Virus record (IMG/VR): IMGVR_UViG_3300032954_000740
Span: 1 to 20,939 of that record
Length of the DNA: 20,939 nucleotides
Direction: 5' to 3' (one strand)
Source: a virus
Of the stretch, positions 6,440 to 14,475 are shown one piece after another. A model generated the notes under the pieces. That model ran no database searches and had not been told where the DNA came from. It worked only from the letters and a program-made list of their open reading frames with translations. Position numbers and translations under genes: made by a program. Within the stretch, counting starts at the first letter, position 1. Every line of letters starts with the position of its first letter.

Positions 6440-9400
6440 TCAATTTTCGATCGTATAACTGATGCACGCGGCATTCGCGCTCGGCGCCACCGGCAGCGTA
6501 ATCGTGAAACTCGTGCCCGCACTCAACCCGCTCACGTACGGCGGCAACATCGATCCGATGTTGCTCGGCCCAGGCGAACACCCCGTCCCGGTTGTCACAT
6601 ACGTGAACGCAAACCTGCTGCTCGCGGTCACCGCTGTCGTGTTCACCGTCAGCGTGGTCGCCGCCGCAGCCACCTGCACCAATCCCGTCGGTGCGCCTCC
6701 GCACACCGCCGGCGACGCCGTGGAATTACAATTGGAAATCGTTCCGATCGAGCTCGCTGTCAGGTTGCCATACAAGCCCGCTGGCGTAATGGTCTGCAAA
6801 GCTGTGGAATTTACGCTCGGCTGGCTGCCGCACTGGCTGGCCACTGAATCGGTAATGGTCGAGAACGAGACCGGCAGAAACGAAGGCCCGCAAAGTGAGC
6901 CATTGTGGGCAAAAACGCCGCCGGGGTTTGGGCTTGACCCGACGCGATACACGCCCCAATACGCTGTCCCCGGAGGCAGTGCCGGCTGGGTAATCACCGC
7001 GCACTGCGTCGAGCCGTCGAGTGTTACGCCGGTTGATGCTGGTCCCGGCGTGGTCACTCCTCCAGTTCCCGTGGTGTAGTTGGAACTCGCGTCCCACGCG
7101 ACCACCGCGTAGTAGTAGGTCCCCGCCGCCGGGAATCCCCCGCAGCCGGTGTTCGTTGCCGCCACGGTTGGCGCGGAGCTCGGCGTGACGATTTGCCCGG
7201 CGCTTATCTTTCCGCTTCCACCGATAGCAAGTTGTGTTCCGTTCCACACCCACTGATTGTTCGACAGGTTTTCATAAACCACGCCCGCCGTCGGGGGATA
7301 CCCCACGCCCGCCCCGCATGCTCCCTGCGAGAGTCTGACGTGAATTCCCTTGTAGCTGTTAGCGCTGTTTGTCTCGAGCAGAGGTTGGTAGCCGTTCGAG
7401 CAATCCGTGTACGAAAATTCAACGCCGCTAGCTCCCGAATTGGTCAAGTCCATATAAGGCGTGGCGGGACCGCCGGTATAATCGGAGAAATTTGTCTGCT
7501 GAAACGTGATTCCAGCCAATCCGTAAGGGAGCAAGTTCACCTTGAAAGCTGGGCCGGCGTTGTTTTCCGTCAAAACATTGTTGAACTGGACGTTGGTTCC
7601 GAATGTTCCCGCGGACATCCCGCAATTGGCGATCGTGAAGGTTCCGAAACTGTACGTGCCGTTCGTTGTCACGATATATGGCAATGACGCCTGTCCTTGG
7701 TACGCTCCCGACCCGCAATTCGGATGAATCGTGAAATTCCGGCTCTCCGAAAAGTTGCCCCCCGACGCGCTCCAACCGCCCAAATTCCAGAAATCTCCAA
7801 ACCCTGCCTTGAACACCACTGGATACGAGTGGGCGTTCCCGTCTACATGGGTATTGTCGAAGCGCAGGCCGGCTGTGCCGTCGCCATTTATCTGCTCGTC
7901 CAGGTACAGCCCGCTCTGGTACGCCTGGTTGGGGCTAAATTCCACGTCTTTCAAATGGTTCGAGCTCGACTGCTCCGGCTCGAAGTACACCATCGGATAC
8001 GCGGATCCGACAAAACAGGAAATCGACCCCATCTGATAAAACGCCGTCTGGCAATTCGTTCCGCCGAATCCTCCAGACAGGTTGGCGCCTTTTCCCAGCA
8101 GGATCGTTCCGTCGAGCCACGTCGTCGGTCCGAAATCAATCGTGACGCCTGGACAGTTCCGAGGAGACTGGCCGTATGCACCGGGCATGTCGAAGTTCGC
8201 GATCATCGGGAAGTACTGATAGATCGCTGAGGCGGCAGGAATCACAATGTGACCGGAGTTGGACCCGCTCGTGTTGGATGGCAGTGCCGCGCACGCCGCC
8301 AGCAGATTCGGCACGTTGTCGTGCCATGCTTTCGCGCTGCTTACGCTATTTGTGGCCGCGTTGGCGAGCGTCAAAGAAGTCGTCCCTCCGCCGCTCACAA
8401 TCGTCGTATCCAGATATTCGTTTGTGGCGTTCACCGGGGCCGTTGTCGGAGCATCTCCCGCATCCACTGAGGCCGTCGAAACGCTCCACCCGCGATCCAC
8501 AAAGTAGCCGTCGTTCCCCGTCGCAACTCCCGCCAGCGAATAATTCCCCGCATTGGCGGGCAGCGCGCACGAACTTCCCGTGCACTCATACACCAGGTGA
8601 TTCTTCACGGCCTTGCCGGGGACCGCCGTTAACGTTCCACCCGCGCCAACGTTCGTCACCCCCGTGCAGCTTCCCAATGAATACTGCACCGTGCTCCCCC
8701 CGGTGCCATAGTTGCCGATGGTGAACGCGCCGTTGTAATGCGAATCCAGCGCCCCTGAAATAATCGCCTTGATGTTCCAGGGTACCACCCAAGTAGAGGC
8801 CACCGTCCCGCCCGGGCCGTACATTCCCGGCGAGATCGCAACTGTCGCCGTGCCTCCCGAACAGGATGCCGACTGGATGTTGTAGGTATAGTGCGAATCC
8901 CATTTGAGAATAATCTGCGGGGCTACGCGCAGCGTTCCCCCGGAGCACCCCGGGTCGTTTTGCAGTTCGTTCCTCTGAAACTGCAGCGTCGTTGCTGAAG
9001 GCACTGCCGTCAGCGAAAATGCCCCCTCGCAAGCGCCCTTATTGGTTGTGCCCGCTTGTATCTCTACCTGCGCGTACGGGTCGCTCTGAATCCCGGAGGC
9101 GGTCGTTGGCATGTTGTGCGGTGATGACGTCGTGACCGTGAACGTGGCCGTGCTGGTGTTGAAGCTCCATCCGGAGATGCTATACGTCGCCAGCGCCATC
9201 GAAGCCGGCGCGTTCGTCGTCGTCCCCACGGCGCTGCACGACGTAAGGCCGCCTGCCCAATCCCGATCGGCAATGCAATAGTTGCGTGTCGTCGCACCCG
9301 TTTGGAAGAGGGTCGTCGCTGTCGGGGCCTGCGGCGTCGCAATTACCGGCACGGGTCCCGCGCCCAGAATCAGGATGCCATTCCCGTTAACAAAATCAGA

Positions 9401-10225
9401 AGCCGACGCACACGACGCCGTTGCCGATCCCACGCCGATAGAACAGGTCGTCGCGGCGGCACTCGCGTTTGGCCCGATGTACCCTCCGTATCGCGTGATA
9501 TCCAGCCAGGGATTCGGCCCCTTCGTATGAAAGTCCGCGTCAACGTTTTGCGGGGCTGTGAACGTGTTTGGCTGATTGGTTTGCGCGCCGCTGGCGCTCG
9601 CGATCGGCCCGATTTCCGTCCCGGTGTCATCCTTGTAGTAAAGCCGCTTGTCGGTGTTCTTCGTGTACAGGTTCACCGTGCCCGTGTTCGCGGCTCCCGG
9701 CGCGCTTCCCTGGTTCGAGAGCGTCAGCGTCCCGCTCGAGAGATTCCCTACCACGTTCGTGCTTCCGTTGACCGTCAGATTTCCGGCCAGCGACAACGAA
9801 AAGGCATTGATTCCACCCGTCGTGCTGATATTGCTGAACGTCGGCGACGATGGATCGCTCGGCAAGATCACGTTTGGCAATTGTTTCGTCGTGATTCCCG
9901 GGCCGCTGATTTCCAATTCGTATTTCCCCGGCGCCGCATAGAACGAATAATTCCCCAGCCCATCCGTCGCCGTCGGGTTCGCCATCGCCTGCGTCAGCGC
10001 GGCGTCCGAATAGATCTGCGCCAGGGGGGTGCATGGCTGCCCACTCGCCGGCATGGCGCAGACGCGCACCTGCGCTCCCGCCATCGGTACGCCTCGCGCA
10101 TTGAACACCACATCATCCTTGCGCGACCCCTGCGCGTGCGCCGGCTTCACCGCGCCAGGCCACATTTGCAGCCATAGCGCCAATATCACCCACAATATTC
10201 CGCTCACAGTCCTAAATCGTATCAT
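6440..10225 (-). CDS. Tail spike/fibre-like protein with Sec signal peptide
   Basis: A protein of about 1261 aa. The ATG at 10225 is chosen because AAAGG lies 8 bases upstream and the product then begins MIRFRTVSGILWVILALWLQ, a basic n-region plus hydrophobic core, ending in PAHA before QGS, a signal-peptidase-I AxA site (cut near residue 31). A frame extension to 10264 would add 13 residues. Residues about 36-125 (NARGVPMAGAQVRVC, TDGLGNYSFYAAPGKYELEI) resemble a carboxypeptidase-regulatory-like/prealbumin domain. NTDKRLYYKDDTGTEIG (about 210-230) is typical of phage fibres. A long Ser/Thr/Gly/Asn-rich beta region follows, helix-like in the part around IVIPAASAIYQYF and VTIDFGPTTWLDG, suggesting a pectin-lyase-type right-handed beta-helix. 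Many cysteines occur in pairs, unusual for a cytoplasm-assembled virion protein. Host-surface recognition or glycan cleavage is likely, though no catalytic pair was identified. Confidence 0.75.
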   Translation of the reverse strand: MIRFRTVSGILWVILALWLQMWPGAVKPAHAQGSRKDDVVFNARGVPMAGAQVRVCAMPASGQPCTPLAQIYSDAALTQAMANPTATDGLGNYSFYAAPGKYELEISGPGITTKQLPNVILPSDPSSPTFSNISTTGGINAFSLSLAGNLTVNGSTNVVGNLSSGTLTLSNQGSAPGAANTGTVNLYTKNTDKRLYYKDDTGTEIGPIASASGAQTNQPNTFTAPQNVDADFHTKGPNPWLDITRYGGYIGPNASAAATTCSIGVGSATASCASASDFVNGNGILILGAGPVPVIATPQAPTATTLFQTGATTRNYCIADRDWAGGLTSCSAVGTTTNAPASMALATYSISGWSFNTSTATFTVTTSSPHNMPTTASGIQSDPYAQVEIQAGTTNKGACEGAFSLTAVPSATTLQFQRNELQNDPGCSGGTLRVAPQIILKWDSHYTYNIQSASCSGGTATVAISPGMYGPGGTVASTWVVPWNIKAIISGALDSHYNGAFTIGNYGTGGSTVQYSLGSCTGVTNVGAGGTLTAVPGKAVKNHLVYECTGSSCALPANAGNYSLAGVATGNDGYFVDRGWSVSTASVDAGDAPTTAPVNATNEYLDTTIVSGGGTTSLTLANAATNSVSSAKAWHDNVPNLLAACAALPSNTSGSNSGHIVIPAASAIYQYFPMIANFDMPGAYGQSPRNCPGVTIDFGPTTWLDGTILLGKGANLSGGFGGTNCQTAFYQMGSISCFVGSAYPMVYFEPEQSSSNHLKDVEFSPNQAYQSGLYLDEQINGDGTAGLRFDNTHVDGNAHSYPVVFKAGFGDFWNLGGWSASGGNFSESRNFTIHPNCGSGAYQGQASLPYIVTTNGTYSFGTFTIANCGMSAGTFGTNVQFNNVLTENNAGPAFKVNLLPYGLAGITFQQTNFSDYTGGPATPYMDLTNSGASGVEFSYTDCSNGYQPLLETNSANSYKGIHVRLSQGACGAGVGYPPTAGVVYENLSNNQWVWNGTQLAIGGSGKISAGQIVTPSSAPTVAATNTGCGGFPAAGTYYYAVVAWDASSNYTTGTGGVTTPGPASTGVTLDGSTQCAVITQPALPPGTAYWGVYRVGSSPNPGGVFAHNGSLCGPSFLPVSFSTITDSVASQCGSQPSVNSTALQTITPAGLYGNLTASSIGTISNCNSTASPAVCGGAPTGLVQVAAAATTLTVNTTAVTASSRFAFTYVTTGTGCSPGPSNIGSMLPPYVSGLSAGTSFTITLPVAPSANAACISYTIEN

Positions 10226-10304
10226 CGCGTTACCTTTTTGGGGGCAAGTCCAATAAGTGTTCATTCACCGAACGCAGTCCGACTGTTAATCTGCCAGATA
10301 CGTT

Positions 10305-10829
10305 ATGGAACCCAAATCTGAATTGCGCTTTGATGTCCAGCTCAAAAGTAAGGACTATCTGGACCTCTGGAAGACATCACCGGTGCGCCATGCACTTTGG
10401 ATTTTGTATTTACTGGCGGCATTTTATGCTTATTGGGCGTTCGCCGTTTTCATGAACGAGGGTTTTACAACGGACACTGGGTCCACCATAGTCTCGTTCT
10501 GTGGTGTGTCTATATTTGCGCTTGCCGGTGCCTACTCCGTGCCACGGATTCGCAACAGGATGTCTTTCAGTGGGCCACTATCCAAGGAACCCAAGGAAAT
10601 GCTCGTGGACGATCATGGCCTACATTCGAGTTCTGCTCTCTGCGACGTACATTACCGCTGGGGCGCCTTTACATCGATACACGAAACGAAGGCTTCGTTT
10701 GTTTTCCACACGCATCCCCTAGTGGGGCTATTGGTTCCCAAGCGGTGCCTCACCAATGATCAAACTTCAACCGCATTGCGTGAGCTAATAGCGGCGAACT
10801 TTCCGGGTAAGAAGCGTCTCAATGAATGA
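10305..10829 (+). CDS. YcxB-like membrane protein, probable moron
   Basis: A 174-aa protein on the strand opposite to all other genes. Residues about 29-50 (HALWILYLLAAFYAYWAFAV) and 60-78 (IVSFCGVSIFALAGAY) are two membrane helices. After them come PLSKEPKEMLVDDHGL, a YRWGAF tryptophan, a conserved-looking IHETKASFVF and LLVPKRCL, then a closing helix. This is the layout of the YcxB-like C-terminal domain (two TM helices, GL, W, E, PKR). Function in that family is unknown. Its base composition is visibly more AT-rich (roughly half GC by eye) than the flanking phage genes. There is no clear SD before the ATG, and GTTAAT at 10285-10290 could be a weak -10 box. The 3' end overlaps the frame of the neighbouring minus-strand gene. 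Together these point to a separately expressed inserted gene that might serve a lysogen. Confidence 0.75.
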   Translation: MEPKSELRFDVQLKSKDYLDLWKTSPVRHALWILYLLAAFYAYWAFAVFMNEGFTTDTGSTIVSFCGVSIFALAGAYSVPRIRNRMSFSGPLSKEPKEMLVDDHGLHSSSALCDVHYRWGAFTSIHETKASFVFHTHPLVGLLVPKRCLTNDQTSTALRELIAANFPGKKRLNE

Positions 10830-10945
10830 ACCATCCTTCAAACCAACTTCCTTGCGGTAATCGTCATCTTCACCATGCTCCGGCCACACTCCCAGGGTAC
10901 GCCCCGCCGAAATCTCGGTCCCGCCGCCCCGGAACCCTTCAGCTT

Positions 10946-11074
10946 CTAGTAGTTCAACGCCGTTCCCTGAGCCGGAATGTAATTGCCAGAAAACGCCAGC
11001 GTCCCCATCCCATAAATGAAGTTGCTCGCTCTGCCGTCCACGTTCCCCGGCAGCAGCACAATCGTAATCGCCAT
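10946..11074 (-). CDS. Short N-terminal piece of a small virion protein, probably truncated or frameshifted
   Basis: The 42-residue frame begins MAITIVLLPGNVDGRASNFI and ends GTALNY at a TAG. The ATG at 11074 has GGAGGGAG about 9 bases upstream, a good SD. The opening (hydrophobic strand, LPGN, then GTLAFSGNYIPAQGTALN) looks like the beginning of a longer phage structural protein. If translation moved to the -1 frame near the stop it would continue LLEAEGFRGGGTEIS and on for about 58 residues to 10785, overlapping the plus-strand moron end. So this may be a gene broken by a frameshift, a gene truncated when the moron arrived, or a true small protein. I saw no slippery heptamer at the stop. 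Confidence 0.45.
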   Translation of the reverse strand: MAITIVLLPGNVDGRASNFIYGMGTLAFSGNYIPAQGTALNY

Positions 11075-11139
11075 GCTCGTTTCTCCCTCCGGCTCTGCGA
11101 ATCTCCGCGCCCTCCGAATTGGTCTTTCTTCTGCTCGCG

Positions 11140-11161
11140 GATATCTGATTTCTGATATCCA
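11140..11161. repeat. Palindromic element upstream of the 42-residue gene
   Basis: GGATATC (11140-11146) pairs with GATATCC (11155-11161) around TGATTTCT. Similar TATCTGAT/TGATTTCTGG words occur at about 14611-14645 before the capsid region, suggesting one dispersed low-complexity repeat type in two gaps of this module. Confidence 0.5.
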
Positions 11162-11194
11162 TCTCACCTTAACTGACTGGGAATCCCCTCTCGC

Positions 11195-11917
11195 TCAAAA
11201 TGGCGTATACCCGCTCCGCGATGAAAACGGCCTTCTCCGCCGCGCGGTCTGCTGTTCTCGCCGCGCTGCGGCCACCACAAGGTCCTCGATCGCGTCCGCT
11301 GCCGCGTCGTCCCACTTCTCCGCCAGCGGGCTCCCGCGCGCCCACGCCGCTCCCGCAGCCGTCGCATACGCCAGCGCCTCCTGCGCATTCCGCACCAGCA
11401 CCGGCGAAGTCGCATCCGTGAAGTCCGGGTACGCCTTCAGATAACGGAGCCGGATCTGCGTGTCCTGCGTCGCACCGAGGAACCACAATCCGTCCGCCCG
11501 CCATTCCCACACGCCCAGCGTCAAGTCCTGGGCGCGAGAAGGCAGCCCGCCGTGCCGCGTCAGGTCCACCATCTCGTCGAACTCTTGCGTCGACCCGTTT
11601 GGTCGTTCCCAGAGTTTCATCGGCACCAGTAAATCCGTCGGCAACTGGTTCGGCGGCGCCGTAGCATCGCTGATGCTCACCTGCAGCGACGCGTCCTGCT
11701 CCGTCACCCCCGTCACCACCAGCAGCACGTCGTCCTGGATGAATCCTCCGCCGCCGGCATTCCCGATCGCCCGTTGCACTTTTCGGTAGGCCGAATTCAG
11801 ATAAGGCAGCAGCAGCGTATCCGTAAACAAATTCCCCTGTGCGTCATTCAGCAGCGACCTCACCAGCGACGTAATCTGCCCTGCCGTGTTATATGCACTC
11901 GTTCCAACTACTGGCAT
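11195..11917 (-). CDS. Putative head-tail adaptor protein
   Basis: A 240-aa protein. The internal ATG at 11917 (start MPVVGTSAYNTAGQITSLVR) is preferred to the longer frame from 12052, because GAGGT lies 6 bases upstream and the extension overlaps the previous gene. The N-terminal part (SLVRSLLNDAQGNLFTDTLL, LPYLNSAYRKVQRAI) is helical with the short-helix pattern of phage adaptor/connector proteins. The middle is beta-rich (LLVVTGVTEQDASLQVSISD, LPTDLLVPMKLWER) and the C-terminus is a long helix region with an Arg/Ser-rich tail (ARRREQQTARRRRPFSSRSG). Position downstream of the capsid genes and before the tail genes matches the adaptor that docks on the portal (P22 gp4-like). The assignment rests on pattern and position only. 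Confidence 0.65.
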   Translation of the reverse strand: MPVVGTSAYNTAGQITSLVRSLLNDAQGNLFTDTLLLPYLNSAYRKVQRAIGNAGGGGFIQDDVLLVVTGVTEQDASLQVSISDATAPPNQLPTDLLVPMKLWERPNGSTQEFDEMVDLTRHGGLPSRAQDLTLGVWEWRADGLWFLGATQDTQIRLRYLKAYPDFTDATSPVLVRNAQEALAYATAAGAAWARGSPLAEKWDDAAADAIEDLVVAAARREQQTARRRRPFSSRSGYTPF

Positions 11918-11948
11918 GCCAACCTCGCTTGTTCCCAATCTCCCTAGT

Positions 11949-11969
11949 GCCGGCTTGACGCCGCCTTCC
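11949..11969. repeat. REP-like hairpin upstream of the adaptor gene
   Basis: GCCGGC (11949-11954), TTGAC, GCCGCC (11960-11965) form a 6-bp stem with one mismatch. It resembles the element at 1092-1108 (GGCGGC-TTTAT-GCCGCC), including a following CTT. It lies in the gap between the 91-aa membrane-protein gene and the adaptor gene, about 31 bases before the adaptor ATG. Confidence 0.5.
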
Positions 11970-12002
11970 GATGCAGCAATTTCTGTCTGGGTCGCGCGGG
12001 CC

Positions 12003-12278
12003 TTAGCCTCTCTCTTCCCTTGCCTCACCGTCCCGGTACGTCCGCACTTCATCCCCCGGCAACGGCGACTTCTGCAAATACGCCGCCACCCCGATCACCG
12101 CATTAATCAGCGCCGCCGCCGCGCCAATCCGTACCGTCGCGCCCATGCCCGCTTGTAAATTGAAATGTCCCGGATCGATCCCGACCGCCGCCAGTCCCGT
12201 CATCACTCCTCCCGCCGCCCCGCTGATTCCCGCAGCCACCATCCCTTTCAACCAGATCTCCACCCGCCTCAATCGCAT
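12003..12278 (-). CDS. Two-helix membrane protein, holin-like
   Basis: A 91-aa protein. The ATG at 12278 (start MRLRRVEIWLKGMVAAGISG) is preferred to an upstream frame start at 12332 because AGGAG lies 6 bases before it and the longer frame overlaps the preceding gene. Two Ala/Gly-rich hydrophobic segments, about 11-34 and 48-68 (TVRIGAAAALINAVIGVAAY), are joined by a short polar loop (DPGHFNLQAG). A basic N-terminus and a charged tail (PLPGDEVRTYRDGEAREERG) flank them. Size, two helices and charged tail fit small phage holins (class II type), but its place between capsid-proximal genes also fits a virion membrane protein. The function is not proven by any motif. Confidence 0.7.
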   Translation of the reverse strand: MRLRRVEIWLKGMVAAGISGAAGGVMTGLAAVGIDPGHFNLQAGMGATVRIGAAAALINAVIGVAAYLQKSPLPGDEVRTYRDGEAREERG

Positions 12279-12315
12279 GGCCGCTCCTCTACTTCCGTTA
12301 CCTCCTGAACCTCCT

Positions 12316-12909
12316 CTACCCCACTGCCACAAACGGAACTCCGTGCATTGCCGGCGCCGCGTCGCCCATCATGTCGAACGCCCACTCTTCGTACGCCCGC
12401 TCGCGTCGCTCTTCGCGCTCATACAATTTTGCGCGCTGCATTGCCCGTCCTTGCCCGCGTGACCACTCGATCGCCCGCGACACCTGCTCCACGATCGTGG
12501 AGGTGAGCTGCACAAACTCCCCGCGCGGCCCCTGCAGCGTGAAGCAATGCTCATACTCGCCGCGCGCCGGATACGGCCCCAGCGCCGCCACACTCACGCC
12601 GTCCGCGCGTTCCATCGTCTGCGCATACCAAGTTCGCGGCGATCCGTACGCCTCCGGCGGCACCCATCGCTCGACATGCCACCGATTCACCTTCGGATAC
12701 TTCGGCTCCCACCGTAGCTCCACCACTTCCCGCAGCAATTTCCCCGCCGCGTCTCGATCCTCGAACTTTCCGCCAATCCATCCCAGCCGGTTCCAACCCC
12801 AAATCGCCCGGTAATTCGCTTCTCCATACCGATTCGCGCCACCTGCAAGGCGCAGCCGTCGCGCCACGCTCGCCGGCGTCTCGTGTCTCTCCCGTGTGAC
12901 CTGAATCAT
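12316..12909 (-). CDS. Phage protein of unknown function (197 aa)
   Basis: The frame continues upstream to 13308 inside the capsid gene, but the upstream part reads through intergenic repeats and has implausible composition. ATG 12909 (MIQVTRERHETPASVARRLR) is the first start past them. Its SD is poor (AGGA touching the ATG). The alternative ATG at 12990 would put a dispersed repeat in the coding region. The protein is rich in Trp, Tyr, Arg and Glu (RAIWGWNRLGWIGG about 34-47, NRWHVERWVPPEAYGSPRTW), with a C-terminal helix (AMQRAKLYEREERRERAYEE). No family is recognised. Placement right after the capsid gene suggests a head-completion or capsid-associated role. Confidence 0.65.
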   Translation of the reverse strand: MIQVTRERHETPASVARRLRLAGGANRYGEANYRAIWGWNRLGWIGGKFEDRDAAGKLLREVVELRWEPKYPKVNRWHVERWVPPEAYGSPRTWYAQTMERADGVSVAALGPYPARGEYEHCFTLQGPRGEFVQLTSTIVEQVSRAIEWSRGQGRAMQRAKLYEREERRERAYEEWAFDMMGDAAPAMHGVPFVAVG

Positions 12910-13201
12910 TCCTGTACTGCCAGCGTTCCTAACTTTTGTAGCGGCCGCCACTTGTCCTGAGCGCAATCGAAGGGTCGCCTGCTGGCGCATGTCATCCACT
13001 CGGAAAAAGCGAACTAAAGAGAATGAACACAGTTGTAGCGGCTGCCTTCTGAGGCGGGCGCTTTCGATCAACCCCGAATAAGTGAGGTAAAGGAAGTTAG
13101 AAAACACAAAGAAGTAAAAGACAGAATCGCGCACGCTCGTCCACGCCGCCGGATTCCGCTCCTTTACCTCGCTGCCTCCTGAACTTCCTTTACCTCCGTT
13201 C
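12910..13201. repeat. Repeat-rich 292-bp gap after the capsid gene
   Basis: This is the longest gene-free stretch. It holds an element at 12951-12979 (starts CTTGTCCTGAGCGCAATCGA), a word I know from dispersed repeats of Acidobacteriota and other phyla. TTGTAGCGGC(C/T)GCC occurs twice (12936-12949 and 13033-13046), as do two CCTTTACCTC words (13161 and 13187). A perfect 15-bp inverted repeat pairs GAGGTAAAGGAAGTT (13084-13098) with AACTTCCTTTACCTC (13182-13196). No plausible gene is seen. A transcript of the minus strand could fold into a long stem across about 80 bases just after the capsid stop. Confidence 0.65.
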
Positions 13202-14458
13202 CTAGTAGCCCGACGGCCGCGCCAGCGTATCGATATACGCCCCGCTCCGCGGCGAATCGCTCCACACCTGAAACGCCGTATCGAAGTAGAAGATGTACGA
13301 CGCCGCAAGCCCGCCGCTTGCCCCGTAAATCGGGAACACCGTGTTGCCGTTGACCTCGTAAAAATCGATGTCCTTCAACACGGCCCGTCCCCAGTGCGAC
13401 AGGTCCAGGAAGTCCACGCGCGTCTGGTCCGCGTTCACGCTCGACTTGATCGGAATCCCGCTCATCGTCTTGCGTCCCGTGAACAACAGGTCCAGGTCGT
13501 TCCCGCTACCGCTCCCGCCTTCCTTGATGATCTGGCTTACCGTGATTCCCAGGTTTTCCCACGCGTGCTCCTGCTCCACGGCCATGTACGCGATCAGCTT
13601 GCTCAGGTGATTGATGCCCAGCGCCTTTCTTACCTTGTTGATCGCCAGCCGTACCGCCGCCGGCGTCAGCGCGGCGTTGCCGGCGTTCACACGGGGAGTT
13701 TGCAGGATCACCGGATAGGTCGCGCGGTTCAGGTTCAGCCATGTCCCTGTCGTCGCGTTGTTCTGGTGATACTTGATTCCATAGAGCGACACCGGCTGCG
13801 ACCCGCTCAAACCGTCATGCACGATCACGTCGCCGGCGGTCAGCCCGCTCGGATTTGCGTCAACCGTGATCGTCTGCGTCGAGCTGATCGGATCGGCAGC
13901 TTGCACCTGGCATGACCCGCGGTTCGTCGTCAGCGTCGAGTCGTACACCTGGATCGTCTGTCCCGGATAGACCAGCGCCGCGCCCGGCGGCGTGGCCATC
14001 GTCCAGGTCGTGCTCGCAAACGAGCCGATCGTCCCCAGTACGCCGTTCCCGGCCGTTTGCATCAACTTGTCCAGGAACGCGCGGAACTGCCGCATCCCGT
14101 TCGCCACTTCGCGCTTCGCCGCATTCTCCACCGCGCGCTCTTTCCCATTCGTCGCGTATTCCACCAGCTTCGTGATTTCAATCGCGAAGCGGAAGAATAT
14201 CGGCGACACCTGTGCCACGTCGTACTGTGTCCCCGATCCGCGTCCCAGGTCGCCGCCGTCCGCGTTGTACGAACCGGCCTTGCCCCCGGGGTTCACTTGC
14301 AGCGGCAGCCGCATGTTCCGGCTGGATACTCTCTCGATGTCTCCCCGCTGCTGGATCATCGTCAAAAGAATGTCGTCGCGCTCATAGAGCAGGGGCACTT
14401 TGTCGCGCACCTTCTCGAGCTGCAACGCGATGACATTCGCGTTCGCCTGTGCTGGCAT
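13202..14458 (-). CDS. Major capsid protein (HK97-fold type)
   Basis: A 418-aa protein beginning MPAQANANVIALQLEKVRDK, immediately downstream of a scaffold gene in the portal-scaffold-coat order. Helical N-arm (about 1-40), then strand pattern (NMRLPLQVNPGGKAGSYNAD), then a long spine-helix-like stretch (EITKLVEYATNGKERAVENA, AKREVANGMRQFRAFLDKLM, about 92-135). A beta-rich insertion follows (PGQTIQVYDSTL, QTITVDANPSGLTAGDVIVH), and the C-terminal part has KLIAYMAVEQEHAWENL and FPIYGASGGLAASYIFYFDT. Length matches P22-type coats (about 400-430) and there is no fused protease or delta domain, in line with the separate scaffold. A strong SD, AAAGGAGAG, lies 6-8 bases before the ATG, suiting the most abundant virion protein. 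A hairpin with a T-tract stands upstream (14529-14561). Confidence 0.85.
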   Translation of the reverse strand: MPAQANANVIALQLEKVRDKVPLLYERDDILLTMIQQRGDIERVSSRNMRLPLQVNPGGKAGSYNADGGDLGRGSGTQYDVAQVSPIFFRFAIEITKLVEYATNGKERAVENAAKREVANGMRQFRAFLDKLMQTAGNGVLGTIGSFASTTWTMATPPGAALVYPGQTIQVYDSTLTTNRGSCQVQAADPISSTQTITVDANPSGLTAGDVIVHDGLSGSQPVSLYGIKYHQNNATTGTWLNLNRATYPVILQTPRVNAGNAALTPAAVRLAINKVRKALGINHLSKLIAYMAVEQEHAWENLGITVSQIIKEGGSGSGNDLDLLFTGRKTMSGIPIKSSVNADQTRVDFLDLSHWGRAVLKDIDFYEVNGNTVFPIYGASGGLAASYIFYFDTAFQVWSDSPRSGAYIDTLARPSGY

Positions 14459-14464
14459 ATTTTC

Positions 14465-14475
14465 TCTCTCCTTTA
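14465..14475 (-). promoter_or_regulatory. Strong ribosome-binding site of the capsid gene
   Basis: Minus-strand AAAGGAGAGAG sits 6-8 bases before the ATG at 14458 and is the best SD in the window. Between it and the upstream terminator (14529-14561) I see no convincing -35/-10 pair, so a dedicated capsid promoter is not demonstrated. Confidence 0.7.

Noticed and set aside
6390-6704. N-terminal extension of the zinc-ribbon protein
   Set aside because: It overlaps the spike gene in another frame, with Asp/His/Cys-rich unnatural composition, and a good SD lies before the internal ATG at 6389.
10226-10264. Extra 13 residues at the start of the spike
   Set aside because: Starting at 10225 gives an SD and a complete signal peptide, and the longer start would add a polar head before the hydrophobic core.
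10226-10304. Divergent promoter for the moron and the spike
   Set aside because: Only a weak GTTAAT box near 10285 was seen and no good -35 element, so it is not listed as a feature.
10940-10960. Programmed -1 ribosomal frameshift in the 42-residue gene
   Set aside because: No slippery heptamer is visible at the stop, so recoding is not supported. The frameshift is kept only as possible damage.
11918-12052. N-terminal extension of the adaptor protein
   Set aside because: It covers a repeat element and the end of the membrane-protein gene. The internal ATG at 11917 has an SD and gives a conventional start.
12910-13308. Long N-terminal extension of the 197-aa protein into the capsid gene
   Set aside because: The extension reads through the repeat patch and a different frame of the capsid gene. 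Fragments such as TLRLRSGQ are known artefacts of dispersed repeats.
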